DNA of 64,000 nt from JAOZPE01 sp964601275 (GCA_964601275.1 CAZRMV010000003.1:299278-363277), one strand, 5' to 3'. Counted from the stretch's first letter, positions 9,348-17,873 are shown. The notes: a model not told the origin generated them from the sequence alone. Made by a program: numbers and translations.

Positions 9348-10073
9348 ATGGACCGATCCCGGCTCGTGCGCTCGTGGGGGCATGCCGTCCTCGAGTTCTG
9401 GTGGCCACCGCAGTGCCCGTTGTGCGGCGAGTGGATTCCTCCCCGCGGGAAGCACTCGGTCGAGGCCGTCGGTGGCGTGCATCGCGCCTGTCTGGCGGGC
9501 TTGATCCCGTCGGGTGCGCAGCTTCCTTCCATCGGTCCCCGGGCCCAGGATCCCACCCGGGTCCTCTGGCTCTGGCGGGACGATCCCTCCTTCTTTCGCC
9601 TGCTGCATGCGGCGAAGTACGAGGGACGCCGGGATCTCAGGACGGTGTTGGTGGCCCGATTCGCCCGATGGGCCGCCCCAAGTCTGCGTCGGTGGGGGGA
9701 GTCGATGGTGGTCCCGGTGCCCGACGATCCGTTGCGGCGTCGGCAACGGGGTTTCTCCCTGGTGGAGGAACTGGCGGAGGCGTTGGCCGAGGCCTCGGGC
9801 CGGCCGCTGGCCCGGTCCCTGCTGCGGCGCAGGAAGTCAACCACGGCACTGGCTCGCCTGCCGCCCGGTGCACCGCGTCGCCGGGCGCTGCAGGGGGTGA
9901 TCGGGGTGGGCCGTCTCGCGGAGATCCCTCGGCGCACCCCCCTGGTCCTCGTCGACGACCAGGTGACCACCGGATCCACCTTGATGTGCTGTCACGAGCT
10001 TCTGCGGGCGCGCGGTCATCCTACCCTGGCGGTGGCCCTCGGAGGAGCGTTGCGGGCTCCGCGCGAACTGTGA
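9348..10073 (+). CDS. ComF-type phosphoribosyltransferase
   Basis: This 241-residue protein has the ComF layout. A Cys-rich N-terminus (CPLCGEW, then a further Cys in VHRAC) suits a zinc finger, and the C-terminal PRTase domain carries the PRPP loop LVLVDDQVTTGSTL. The LLHAAKYEGRRDL and RRRQRGFS motifs are typical of ComF. In competent bacteria ComF helps import of single-stranded DNA; in others its role is unclear, and no other competence genes are in this window. I chose the ATG at 9348, 14 codons before the zinc finger. It ends just before the pgk promoter. Confidence 0.87.
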   Translation: MDRSRLVRSWGHAVLEFWWPPQCPLCGEWIPPRGKHSVEAVGGVHRACLAGLIPSGAQLPSIGPRAQDPTRVLWLWRDDPSFFRLLHAAKYEGRRDLRTVLVARFARWAAPSLRRWGESMVVPVPDDPLRRRQRGFSLVEELAEALAEASGRPLARSLLRRRKSTTALARLPPGAPRRRALQGVIGVGRLAEIPRRTPLVLVDDQVTTGSTLMCCHELLRARGHPTLAVALGGALRAPREL

Positions 10074-10075
10074 TC

Positions 10076-10105
10076 TTGACAAGGACCGGGAGTCGTTCCT
10101 ATCCT
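10076..10105 (+). promoter_or_regulatory. Promoter of pgk-tpiA
   Basis: TTGACA at 10076-10081, an 18-nt spacer and TATCCT at 10100-10105, starting 3 nt after the comF stop. The leader that follows holds a perfect 7-bp hairpin, AAGGATT (10112-10118) with AATCCTT (10127-10133), which may stabilise the mRNA. Confidence 0.65.
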
Positions 10106-10232
10106 CAGACCAAGGATTGCCCCTGTAATCCTTTGTGGAACAACAAGATACGACATCAATTCCCTTGGTGGCGGAAGATGCTCCCGATCCCTTTTCGCTC
10201 CGGGGAGTCCCAGCGAGGAAAAGGCGGCAACC

Positions 10233-11444
10233 ATGAAGAAACTCTCCGTACAGGACGTCGACCTGCAGGGGCGCCGCGTGCTGACGCGCGTCGACTTCAA
10301 CGTGCCGATGGATCCGTCGTGTGAGATCACCGACGACACGCGGATCCGCGCCTCTCTCTCCACCATCGAGTTCATCCTGGCCCGAGGGGGACAACCGGTG
10401 CTCATGAGCCATCTGGGTCGTCCCAAGGGACGGCGGGTCGACAGCATGAGCCTGGGCCCGGTCGCCGAGCGACTGGCCGAGCTCAGCTCCACCCGCGTCC
10501 GCTTCGCGGGGGATTGCGTCGGTGAGGAGGTCCGGGCCACCCTCGAGGCTCTTCAGCCAGGGGAGATCGCCCTGTTGGAGAACCTCCGTTTCCATCCCGG
10601 GGAGACCAGCAACGATCCCGGATTCGCCCGACAACTCGCCGAGTGGGGGGAGATCTACGTCAACGATGCCTTCGGCACCGCCCACCGTGCGCACGCCAGC
10701 ACCGTCGGGGTCACCGAGTTCTTCAACCTGAGGGTCTCGGGACTGTTGATGGACAAGGAACTGGAAAACCTCGGGGGTCTCCTTTCCGATCCGACCCGGC
10801 CCTTCGTGGCGATCCTGGGGGGCGCCAAGGTCAGCACGAAGATCCAGGTCATCGCCAACCTGCTCGACCGGGTGGACTCGATCCTCATCGGGGGAGGGAT
10901 GGCCTTCACCTTCTTCGCGGTCCATGGCCTGGAGGTCGGAGCCAGCCTGGTCGAGGAGGATCATCTGGAGACGGTGCGGGAGCTTCTGCAGAAAGTGAAG
11001 TCGTCCCGTACCGAACTCCTGTTGCCGCAGGATGTGGTGGTCAGCAGCGCCTTCTCCGAGGACGGCGACATCAAGGAGGTGCTGGTCACGGACATCCCCG
11101 AGGGATGGATGGGGTTGGATATCGGACCACGGACCACCCGGTTGTACGCGGACACCATCGCCGGCGCGCGGACCCTCTTCTGGAACGGGCCGATGGGTGT
11201 GTTCGAGATGCCGGCATTCGCGCGGGGCACCCGGGCTGTCGCGCGGGCCTTGGCCCGTGCCACCGACCAGGGGGCCCGCAGCGTGGTGGGCGGAGGCGAT
11301 TCCGTGGCGGCGATCAACCAGCTGGATCTCGCCGACCGCATCTCCCATGTCTCCACCGGGGGAGGAGCCTCCCTCGAGTTCCTCGCCGGGAAGAAATTGC
11401 CGGGCGTCGATGCCCTTTCGGACGTGAGCTCGACGCCGGTCTGA
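10233..11444 (+). CDS. pgk: Phosphoglycerate kinase
   Basis: This 403-residue monomeric glycolytic enzyme transfers phosphate between 1,3-bisphosphoglycerate and ADP in the cytoplasm. Signatures are RVLTRVDFNVPMD near the N-terminus, SHLGRPKG, LLENLRFHPGE, the hinge region LGGAKVSTKI and the nucleotide loop VVGGGDSVAAI. Length is normal. The ATG follows a GAGG with workable spacing. tpiA follows after 45 nt, so the two form a lower-glycolysis unit. Confidence 0.97.
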   Translation: MKKLSVQDVDLQGRRVLTRVDFNVPMDPSCEITDDTRIRASLSTIEFILARGGQPVLMSHLGRPKGRRVDSMSLGPVAERLAELSSTRVRFAGDCVGEEVRATLEALQPGEIALLENLRFHPGETSNDPGFARQLAEWGEIYVNDAFGTAHRAHASTVGVTEFFNLRVSGLLMDKELENLGGLLSDPTRPFVAILGGAKVSTKIQVIANLLDRVDSILIGGGMAFTFFAVHGLEVGASLVEEDHLETVRELLQKVKSSRTELLLPQDVVVSSAFSEDGDIKEVLVTDIPEGWMGLDIGPRTTRLYADTIAGARTLFWNGPMGVFEMPAFARGTRAVARALARATDQGARSVVGGGDSVAAINQLDLADRISHVSTGGGASLEFLAGKKLPGVDALSDVSSTPV

Positions 11445-11489
11445 GGCGCCGCGAACGATCCACATGGCGATGCATGGAACGAGGTGGGT

Positions 11490-12245
11490 ATGCGCCGGCC
11501 GCTGGTCATCGGAAACTGGAAGATGAAGCTCGGGATGGCCCAGAGCCTCAACCTCGCCCGGGAACTCAAGCGCAAGGTGGTGGGGCTCAAGACCGAAGCC
11601 CAGCTCATGGTCTGCCCCTCCACTCCCTTCCTGCGGGCCGTGAAGGAGATCCTCGCGGGAACCCCGATCCAGGTGGGCGCGCAGGACCTGGCTCCTCAGG
11701 AACCGGGCGCGTTCACCGGCGGGGTGAGCGCAGAACAGCTGCGCGAGCTGGGGTTGGCCTGTTGCATCATCGGCCATAGCGAACGTCGCCAGTGGTTCGG
11801 GGAGACCGACGAGGTGGTCGCGGCCAAGTTGCGGGCCGCGTTGCGGGTGGGGCTGATGCCGGTGGTCTGTTTCGGAGAAACCGAAGAAACACGTTTGCGG
11901 GGTGCGACCGAGGAATTCGTGTCCGGCCAGATCCATGCCGCATTGGACGATCTGGAGCCGGCGCAGGCGAAGGACCTGGTCCTGGCCTATGAGCCGATCT
12001 GGGCCATCGGAACCGGAAACAGCGCAATGCCCGCGGACGCCGAGGCGGTCCACGGACTGGTGCGGTCGATTCTTCGCCGGAAATTTTCCGATCAGGTGGC
12101 CTCCTCGGTGCGGATCCTCTACGGAGGGAGCGTGACCCCGGAGAACATCGCTTCCTACATGGCCTGTGAAGAGATCGACGGCGCGCTCGTCGGTGGGGCC
12201 AGTCTGAAGGCGCAGAGCTTCCTCCAGATCGCCCAAATCGGTTGA
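11490..12245 (+). CDS. tpiA: Triosephosphate isomerase
   Basis: This 251-residue TIM barrel interconverts dihydroxyacetone phosphate and glyceraldehyde 3-phosphate. The active site is intact: GNWKM with the N-terminal Lys, IIGHSERR with the catalytic His, and AYEPIWAIGTG with the catalytic Glu and the flexible loop. I chose ATG at 11490 because GAGG lies 5 nt upstream and the family starts at RRPLVIGNWKM; the GTG at 11484 overlaps that ribosome binding site. It follows pgk, and secG starts 142 nt later from its own promoter. Confidence 0.97.
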   Translation: MRRPLVIGNWKMKLGMAQSLNLARELKRKVVGLKTEAQLMVCPSTPFLRAVKEILAGTPIQVGAQDLAPQEPGAFTGGVSAEQLRELGLACCIIGHSERRQWFGETDEVVAAKLRAALRVGLMPVVCFGETEETRLRGATEEFVSGQIHAALDDLEPAQAKDLVLAYEPIWAIGTGNSAMPADAEAVHGLVRSILRRKFSDQVASSVRILYGGSVTPENIASYMACEEIDGALVGGASLKAQSFLQIAQIG

Positions 12246-12292
12246 TTCCGTGCCTGAGGGCCGTTTCCCGCCCTCTGCTCCCCGGGCCGGAT

Positions 12293-12321
12293 TTGACAGG
12301 TGGAGGGGGGGATGCTAGCTT
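12293..12321 (+). promoter_or_regulatory. Promoter of secG and tRNA-Leu
   Basis: A perfect TTGACA at 12293-12298, a 17-nt spacer and TAGCTT at 12316-12321, lying between tpiA and secG. The tRNA-Leu gene 15 nt after secG is probably cut from this transcript. Confidence 0.62.
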
Positions 12322-12387
12322 TCGCACCCGCTTGCGGGGGTTGGAAACCGCATTCTTGAGCGCTGAACCCGATTCGAGGCCCAGATC

Positions 12388-12861
12388 ATGTACGCAGTGG
12401 CGATCATCTTCCATCTCCTTCTTTCCATCGTGCTTTGCGTGGTGGTGCTCTTGCAGAATTCCAAGGGCGACGGTCTCGCGGGTGCGTTCGGCGGTGGCGG
12501 CGCGGGTCAGGCGGTCTTCGGAGCGCGCGGGGTGACCACGATTCTCCACAAGGCCACGATCTATCTCGGCGCCGCGTTCATGATCAGCAGTGTCATCCTC
12601 GTCTTCCTGACCATGCGGGAAGGCGCGCCCGCCGCGAGGAGTTCCCTGAGCCGCCAGGCCGCCGAGCGGGTCCCGGTGCAAAGTGTTCCAGCTCCCCAGG
12701 GTGAGGTGGTTCCGGTCAGTCCGGAACAGATCCCGGCTGATGAGAACGCCCCTTCGCAGCAACCCGCAGAGAGCAAGGCGCAGGGAGCCGAAGGTCAGAC
12801 CGGCGGAACCGAATCCGGTGGAGGCAACCCGTCGACCGAGTCCGGTGGCGGAAGAAGATGA
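12388..12861 (+). CDS. secG: Preprotein translocase subunit SecG with long C-terminal tail
   Basis: This 157-residue protein is a component of the SecYEG channel. The first 75 residues match SecG: a membrane helix (residues 3-22), VVLLQNSKGDGLAGAFGGGG, a GARG turn and a second helix ending in VFLTMRE. Most SecG proteins stop near here. This one continues for about 80 residues of Pro, Gln, Glu and Gly-rich sequence that looks disordered and ends in a Gly/Arg-rich stretch. It lies directly before tRNA-Leu(GAG), the same neighbour as in Escherichia coli. Confidence 0.92.
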   Translation: MYAVAIIFHLLLSIVLCVVVLLQNSKGDGLAGAFGGGGAGQAVFGARGVTTILHKATIYLGAAFMISSVILVFLTMREGAPAARSSLSRQAAERVPVQSVPAPQGEVVPVSPEQIPADENAPSQQPAESKAQGAEGQTGGTESGGGNPSTESGGGRR

Positions 12862-12876
12862 CCCACGGAATGCGAT

Positions 12877-12961
12877 GCCCGGGTGGTGGAATTGGTAGAC
12901 ACGCTATCTTGAGGGGGTAGTGGCGAGAGCCGTGCGGGTTCGAATCCCGCCCCGGGCACCA
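12877..12961 (+). tRNA. tRNA-Leu(GAG)
   Basis: The acceptor stem is GCCCGGG (12877-12883) pairing with CCCGGGC (12951-12957), followed by an encoded ACCA end. The anticodon stem CTATC/GGTAG encloses the loop TTGAGGG, giving anticodon GAG. A long variable arm (a class II tRNA) and GTTCGAATC in the T arm support leucine. A terminator follows at once. Confidence 0.97.
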
Positions 12962-12968
12962 TCTCGAA

Positions 12969-13003
12969 GGAGGTTTCGATCTTGTCGAAACCTCCGTTTT
13001 TTT
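12969..13003 (+). terminator. Intrinsic terminator after tRNA-Leu
   Basis: Perfect 11-bp stem GGAGGTTTCGA/TCGAAACCTCC (12969-12979 and 12985-12995) with a 5-nt loop, followed by G and seven T. It ends the secG-tRNA-Leu unit. Confidence 0.92.
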
Positions 13004-13141
13004 GTTTGACACAAAAATGGACGATCAGAATAATCCGGAGGATTTCCCGATTGGAACGTGAGTTGCTCTCGCGTCTCCGTCTGGAAACCGTTCCGGGGGG
13101 CGTCGCCCCTCAAGGCTGCACACAAAAGCGAGGCTTGAGAA

Positions 13142-13591
13142 ATGGAAGACGGAATCATCATGGAGGCGGCGGCCAAGAAGAGGACCACCGCTCGAAAGAA
13201 GAAGACCACGGTGCGGAGGAAGAAGAAGACCACCGCCCGCAAGAAGAAGACCACGGTGCGGAGGAAGAAGAAGACCACCGCCCGCAAGAAGAAGACCACG
13301 GCGCGGAGGAAGAAGAAGACCACCGCCCGCAAGAAGAAGACCACGGTGCGGAGGAAGAAGAAGACCACCGCCCGCAAGAAGAAGACCACGGCGCGGAGGA
13401 AGNNNNNNNNNNNNNNNNNNNNNNNNNNNNNNNNNNNNNNNNNNNNNNNNNNNNNNNNNNNNNNNNNNNNNNNNNNNNNNNNNNNNNNNNNNNNNNNNNN
13501 NNCCACCGCCCGCAAGAAGAAGACCACGGTGCGGAGGAAGAAGAAGACCACCGCCCGGAAGCGGAAGACCGCGGTGCGGAAGAAGAAGTAG
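13142..13591 (+). CDS. Histone H1-like Lys/Arg repeat protein, interrupted by assembly gap
   Basis: After MEDGIIMEAAAKKR the protein is a tandem repeat of a 15-residue unit, TTARKKKTTVRRKKK, encoded by a 45-bp repeat, with Val/Ala alternation in some copies. Composition is almost wholly Lys, Arg, Thr and Ala, like bacterial H1/Hc2-type proteins that bind DNA through disordered basic tails. Its partner here is therefore inferred to be DNA, possibly RNA. The gap of 100 N lies inside the repeat, so copy number and true length are unknown; the frame is kept across the gap only by assumption. The other frames through this repeat are also open but follow the period only passively. Confidence 0.72.
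   Translation: MEDGIIMEAAAKKRTTARKKKTTVRRKKKTTARKKKTTVRRKKKTTARKKKTTARRKKKTTARKKKTTVRRKKKTTARKKKTTARRKXXXXXXXXXXXXXXXXXXXXXXXXXXXXXXXXXXTARKKKTTVRRKKKTTARKRKTAVRKKK
13187..13580 (+). repeat. 45-bp tandem repeat with unresolved copy number
   Basis: The repeat encodes two Lys-rich half units of 7 and 8 residues. At least five copies are visible around the gap, differing mainly at the GTG/GCG (Val/Ala) codon. Near identity between copies suggests recent expansion or gene conversion. Confidence 0.88.
13403..13502. other. Assembly gap (100 N)
   Basis: Exactly 100 N, the usual placeholder for unknown length. It falls in the middle of the tandem repeat, which explains why assembly failed here. Confidence 0.97.
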
Positions 13592-13613
13592 AGCGGCCTT
13601 CGCTCTCGCCACG

Positions 13614-13642
13614 AAAAGAGGCGCCCGCCGGGCGCCTCTTTT
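13614..13642. terminator. Bidirectional intrinsic terminator
   Basis: A perfect 13-bp stem, AAAAGAGGCGCCC with GGGCGCCTCTTTT, around a 3-nt loop. The A-run on one side and T-run on the other make it work for both strands. It sits between the convergent H1-like gene and the barrel-like gene. Confidence 0.9.
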
Positions 13643-13664
13643 CTCATGCCGGGGGGGAGAGTTC

Positions 13665-14543
13665 CTAGCTGGAGGTGTCCGGGGTTTCCGCGTCCTGGTA
13701 GACCTCGGCCGGCACCTGGTATTTCCAGATCAGCCCGATGCTCGCCATCGGGTACTGCACGGTCCGGTTCAAGGAGACCTCGTCCTGGTCCCAGGTGAAG
13801 AGGGTGGAGGACAGGCCGATCTTCATGTCGAGGTCGTCGCTCAACACGTACCGGAATCCTCCTCCATACTGGAAGTACAATGCTCCGGTGCTGCTGGCGT
13901 TGGGGAAGCTGTTCAAGAGGCCTCCGACCCCGAGCAGGACATAAGGCTTGAGCTTCCTCTTCCCGAAGACATAGACCATGTTGATCCCGCCCTGGATCCA
14001 GCTCATGTCCGAACGGTCCCACTCGAAGCGGCCCTGATCCTGGGAGGGGTCGTAGAAGGGGTGGTCCTTGTCCACCAGCTCGATATCCCGGTACTGGCCG
14101 GTGACGGCAGTCTGCGACTTTCCGTAGGCGCCGATGAGTTCCAGTCCGAAGGCGTCGGACACGAAGAAGGTGGCGGTGATTCCCCCGAAATAGCCGTCTT
14201 CGACGAACTTCCGGGTGGCATCGATCTGCCCGGGGTACTTGGGGGGAGCCAGCGGATCGTCGTTGAAGTCGAGGATGTTCGAGGCGCCCAGGTCGGTGGT
14301 CAGCGGCGCGATGGGGGGCAGGTCGAGGTAGGTGACCCCGCCGAACCATCCCCCGAAGAGCGAGAGTTCGATCCGCTTGATGGTTCCGCTGGAGGGGGAG
14401 GACTCGTCCTTCCCTTCCTTCTTCTTCTGCGCGGAGACCGGAGCGGCCATCGTCATCAGAAGCATTCCCGCGAGGCTGAAGATCAGGGCGAAGTGCAGGA
14501 TGGCGCGCGCTCGGATTCTCGGGAAAAGGACTGTCAGATGCAT
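13665..14543 (-). CDS. Secreted beta-barrel-like protein, unknown function
   Basis: A protein of 292 residues. A signal peptide covers about residues 1-38 (basic start, hydrophobic core, cut near APVSAQ), and a short charged linker follows. The rest alternates aromatic and small residues with Gly-rich turns (SLFGGWFGGVTYLD, GYFGGITATFFVSDAFGLELIGAYGK, LKPYVLLGVGGLLNS) and ends IGLIWKYQ. This is the pattern of a small outer-membrane beta-barrel, like OmpA/OprF-type or 'outer membrane beta-barrel' domain proteins. No function can be assigned. I chose the ATG at 14543 because the signal peptide begins there; the open frame runs 23 codons upstream. A promoter and terminator of its own suggest a single-gene unit. 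Confidence 0.7.
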   Translation of the reverse strand: MHLTVLFPRIRARAILHFALIFSLAGMLLMTMAAPVSAQKKKEGKDESSPSSGTIKRIELSLFGGWFGGVTYLDLPPIAPLTTDLGASNILDFNDDPLAPPKYPGQIDATRKFVEDGYFGGITATFFVSDAFGLELIGAYGKSQTAVTGQYRDIELVDKDHPFYDPSQDQGRFEWDRSDMSWIQGGINMVYVFGKRKLKPYVLLGVGGLLNSFPNASSTGALYFQYGGGFRYVLSDDLDMKIGLSSTLFTWDQDEVSLNRTVQYPMASIGLIWKYQVPAEVYQDAETPDTSS

Positions 14544-14690
14544 GGCGCTGGATGGCCCCCCAATGCGGACCGGTGAAGGTGATCGAGGCTCTCGCGGCGA
14601 CCCGACCGTCACCGCAGTGAACCCATGCGCCGTCCGCCGGATCGGGAGGACCGCCCAGGGGAGCGCGGGAATGGGGTCATAGACCGGGAG

Positions 14691-14720
14691 AATCTAGCCT
14701 CTGCGGGGCGGGGATGTAAA
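14691..14720 (-). promoter_or_regulatory. Candidate promoter of the barrel-like gene
   Basis: On the minus strand, TTTACA (14720-14715), an 18-nt spacer and TAGATT (14696-14691), about 150 nt upstream of the ATG. It lies in the 440-bp intergenic region 14544-14983, which otherwise holds only the divergent promoter of the EF-G paralogue. Confidence 0.55.
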
Positions 14721-14827
14721 GACCCAAACCCGACCGCGGGCTCCCGGTTTTCGACCGCACTCCAATATACGTTGGGCGATCGCCCGGGGAAAGTCCCACC
14801 CATCTTCGCGCGCGGGAACCCGCCACA

Positions 14828-14857
14828 TTGACATCCCGCCATACCACGCGCTAGATT
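14828..14857 (+). promoter_or_regulatory. Promoter of the EF-G paralogue
   Basis: Perfect TTGACA (14828-14833), an 18-nt spacer and TAGATT (14852-14857). The transcript would have a leader of about 120 nt before the TTG start. Confidence 0.65.
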
Positions 14858-14983
14858 AGGCGTTCTGACCGCGGACGCCCTCCGTCTTCCCCCGGGCGCC
14901 GGGAGCCCGAGACGGAGAGGCCAACCCCTGTTGTTCTTGACCAGGAACCGGGAGTTCTCGCCCGGAACCGGGAGGAATCGGCC

Positions 14984-17062
14984 TTGAAGACCTACGAACC
15001 CGCCCAGATTCGCAATATCGCCCTCCTTTCGCACCAGGCGGCGGGAAAGAGCACCCTCGCGGAGGCCATCCTCTTCAAGACCAAGGCCATCGGCCGGATG
15101 GGCAGTGTCGACGAGGGAACGAGCAACCTCGACTACCATCCCAACGAGATCGAGCGCAAGACCAGCATCTACCTCGCCCTGGGCGCCTGCGAATTCGAGG
15201 GGACGAAGTTCAACCTCCTGGACACTCCGGGTTTCGAGGACTTCCGGGGCGATGTCATGGCCGCTCTTTCCGTGGTCGAGAGCGCTGTCCTCCTGGTGCG
15301 CGCAGACGGCGGGGTGGAAGTGGGGACCGAGAGCCTGTGGGAGAAGACCCAGGACCTGTCCATGCCCACCATGATCGTGGTCTCGAAGATGGACAAGGAG
15401 CACGCCGATTTCGACGATGCCATGGCCCAGATCCACGACCGCCTCAGCAAGAAGGCGATCCCCGTCCAGCTTCCCATCGGGCAGGGAGATGACTTCCGGG
15501 GCGTCATCGATGTCGCCGAAGGCAAGGCCTATATCTACGACGACCAGGGCGAATCGAAGGAGGCCGAGATCCCCGAGGAGATGAAGGAGGCCTACGAGAG
15601 CGCGCGCGAGGAACTGCTGAACGCCGCCGCCGAGCACGATGACGAACTGGTGGAGAAATTCCTGGATGAGGGAACCCTCAGCTACCAGGAGATCGTCAAG
15701 GGGATCCGCATCGGGGTGCGGGAGAGGACCTTCTTCCCCGTCTGCGCGGTCAGCGCCCGGAACCTGCGGGGAATGAAGAAGTTGCTCCACTACGTGAAGG
15801 AGTATCTGCCCGCCGCCGACGCCTTCGAGAGCGTTCCCGCGCTCGACGCCGACGGCGCCGAGGCATCCATCACCACCGGCAAGGACGCACCGACGGCATC
15901 GCGGGTGTTCAAGATCTCCCTGGAACGGGAAGCGGGCGAGTTCGCGATCATGCGGGTCTACGCGGGCAGTGTCTCCACCGGCGACGAGCTGAAGAACGTC
16001 AACCGCAACCACAGCGAGCGCGTCACCCAGCTCTTCCAGCTCGAGGGCAAGAATCGCGAGAAGATCGAAACCATCGGCTGCGGCGATTTCGGAGCCGCGG
16101 TCAAGCTGAAGGACACCCATGCCGGGGACACCCTGGGAGATCGGGACCTCGACCTGCGATTCCCTCCCATTGCGTACCCGCCGCTGAACAGCCGGGTCGC
16201 CATCCGTCCGGCCAACGCGGGCGAGGAGGAGAAGATGGTGAACGGTCTCCACAAGATCCGCGAGGAGGACCCGACCTTCACCGTCGAAATGGATCCCCAG
16301 ACCCACGAGATGGTCCTGCAGGGCCAGGGCGAACTGCATTTCGACATCATCCTGCAGAAGCTGAAGGAGTCGACCGGGGTCGAGGTGGTCCGCCAGGAGC
16401 CGCGCATCCCCTACCTGGAGACCATCAAGGGGACCACCGAGGTGCAGGCGCGCCACAAGAAGCAGACCGGGGGGCGGGGCCAGTTTGCCGATGTCGCCAT
16501 CCGTTTCGAACCCATGCCCCGCGGCGAGGGCTTCGAATTCGTGGACGCGATCGTGGGCGGGGCCATCCCCGGCAAGTTCATCCCCGCGGTCGAGAAGGGG
16601 CTGAAGGAGGCAATGCAGAAGGGGCCGTTGGCCTCCTGCCAGGTGGTCGATCTCAAGGCGACCCTGTATGACGGCGGTTTCCATCCGGTCGATTCCAGCG
16701 AGGCGGCGTTCAAGACCGCGGCTTCGCTCGCCCTGCGGGAATGTTTCGCCAAGACCCAGGCCTCGCTCCTGGAGCCCATCTACGAGATCGAGGTGAAGTG
16801 CCCGGAGGAGGTCATGGGTGACGTGATGGGCGATCTGAGTGCCCGGCGGGGCCGGATCATGGGCAGCGAGACCCAGGGTCATTTCGCCGTGGTCAAGGCC
16901 CAGGTTCCCTTGGCGGAACTCTACCGTTACAGTACGGTGCTGAGGAGCATGACCCAGGGCCGGGGCACCCACACGCGCCGGTTCATCGGGTATGAAGAAG
17001 TTCCCGCCGATCAGATGAATCGAATCGTCGCGGCGGCGAAGAAGGAACAGGAAGAGGGCTAG
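14984..17062 (+). CDS. Elongation factor G-like GTPase (EF-G2 type)
   Basis: This 692-residue translational GTPase has the full EF-G domain set: G domain, domain II, III, a domain IV with GGRGQFADVAIRF, and V ending PLAELYRYSTVLRSMTQGRG. The G motifs are unusual. G1 is SHQAAGKS (residues 16-23), with Ser for the first Gly; G3 is D80-TPG; G4 is S134-K-M-D137 instead of NKMD. These fit the EF-G2/'elongation factor G-like' branch rather than the main fusA, and no rpsL/rpsG/tuf neighbours are present. TTG at 14984 is supported by GGAGG 8 nt upstream. yebC follows after 52 nt. Confidence 0.86.
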   Translation: MKTYEPAQIRNIALLSHQAAGKSTLAEAILFKTKAIGRMGSVDEGTSNLDYHPNEIERKTSIYLALGACEFEGTKFNLLDTPGFEDFRGDVMAALSVVESAVLLVRADGGVEVGTESLWEKTQDLSMPTMIVVSKMDKEHADFDDAMAQIHDRLSKKAIPVQLPIGQGDDFRGVIDVAEGKAYIYDDQGESKEAEIPEEMKEAYESAREELLNAAAEHDDELVEKFLDEGTLSYQEIVKGIRIGVRERTFFPVCAVSARNLRGMKKLLHYVKEYLPAADAFESVPALDADGAEASITTGKDAPTASRVFKISLEREAGEFAIMRVYAGSVSTGDELKNVNRNHSERVTQLFQLEGKNREKIETIGCGDFGAAVKLKDTHAGDTLGDRDLDLRFPPIAYPPLNSRVAIRPANAGEEEKMVNGLHKIREEDPTFTVEMDPQTHEMVLQGQGELHFDIILQKLKESTGVEVVRQEPRIPYLETIKGTTEVQARHKKQTGGRGQFADVAIRFEPMPRGEGFEFVDAIVGGAIPGKFIPAVEKGLKEAMQKGPLASCQVVDLKATLYDGGFHPVDSSEAAFKTAASLALRECFAKTQASLLEPIYEIEVKCPEEVMGDVMGDLSARRGRIMGSETQGHFAVVKAQVPLAELYRYSTVLRSMTQGRGTHTRRFIGYEEVPADQMNRIVAAAKKEQEEG

Positions 17063-17114
17063 AAGCCCCGGCGCCCGGTGGCGGGCGGCGGCCGCCTTCC
17101 GGCAGGAGGATATC

Positions 17115-17873
17115 GTGTCCGGTCATTCCAAGTGGTCGACCATCAAGCGGAAGAAGGGCGCGGCCGACGCGAAGCGGGGCAAGCTCTTCACCCGTCTGGG
17201 CAAGGAGATCACCATCGCCGCCCGGGATGGGGGCGGCGACCCCGAGACCAATCCCCGTCTGCGCACCGCCATCGACAACGCGCGGGCCCAGAACATGCCC
17301 AAGGACAACATCGAGCGGGCCATCCGGCGGGGCACCGGAGAGATCGAGGGTGCCCGGTACGAGGAGATCACCTACGAGGGCTATGGACACGGCGGGGTGG
17401 CCATCCTGGTGTCGACGGTCACCGACAACACCAACCGGACCGCGGCGGAGATCCGGCATACCTTCAGCAAGTATGGCGGCAAGATGGCCGATCCGGGCAG
17501 TGTGGCCTACCTCTTCGAGACCAAGGGCATCTTCACCGTCGACGAGAGCGTGGCCGACGAGGAGAAGGTCATGGAGGTGGTGATCGACGCCGGAGCCGAG
17601 GACGTCCAGACCGAGGACGGGGTGGTGGAGGTCACCTGCCCGCGCGAAGCCTTCCACGCGGTCGCGTCGGCCTTGGCCGAGGCGGGCATCGCAACCCTGT
17701 CGTCCGAGCTCACCCCGGTCCCCTCGACCACGGTCACCGTCACCGGAGACGACGCTCGGAGTCTGCTCAAGCTCATCAACCAGCTGGACGACCTCGACGA
17801 CACCCAGCAGGTCAGCGCCAACTTCGATATCCCTGAGGAGGAGATGGCTGCCCTGCAGGAAGAGCTCTCATGA
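17115..17873 (+). CDS. yebC: YebC/PmpR family protein
   Basis: A 252-residue protein with the family start SGHSKWSTIKRKKGAADAKR and the conserved acidic middle (ARYEEITYEGYGHGGVAILV). Members are described as transcription regulators and, more recently, as factors that help ribosomes through proline-rich stretches; which applies here is not visible. GTG at 17115 is preceded by AGGAGG. It overlaps ruvC by 4 nt, the classic yebC-ruvCAB order. Confidence 0.95.
   Translation: MSGHSKWSTIKRKKGAADAKRGKLFTRLGKEITIAARDGGGDPETNPRLRTAIDNARAQNMPKDNIERAIRRGTGEIEGARYEEITYEGYGHGGVAILVSTVTDNTNRTAAEIRHTFSKYGGKMADPGSVAYLFETKGIFTVDESVADEEKVMEVVIDAGAEDVQTEDGVVEVTCPREAFHAVASALAEAGIATLSSELTPVPSTTVTVTGDDARSLLKLINQLDDLDDTQQVSANFDIPEEEMAALQEELS

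Noticed and set aside
7010..9979. A 989-codon open frame on the minus strand across rodA, aroE and comF
   Set aside because: It is a shadow of real genes in GC-rich sequence: composition is Arg/Pro/Gly/His-rich, no domain is visible, and the plus-strand genes have full family motifs. The same holds for other long antisense frames, such as those opposite mreC, PBP2, leuS and the giant gene.
13187..13580. Possible CRISPR array
   Set aside because: The repeat is contiguous and coding with no unique spacers, and no cas genes are near.
12904..14349. Long minus-strand open frame with 'FFLRAVV' repeats, and the plus-strand 'EEDHGAEEE' frame
   Set aside because: Both are other readings of the 45-bp tandem repeat and stay open only because of its period. 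The Lys/Arg frame has the ribosome site, the stop and the terminator in the right places.
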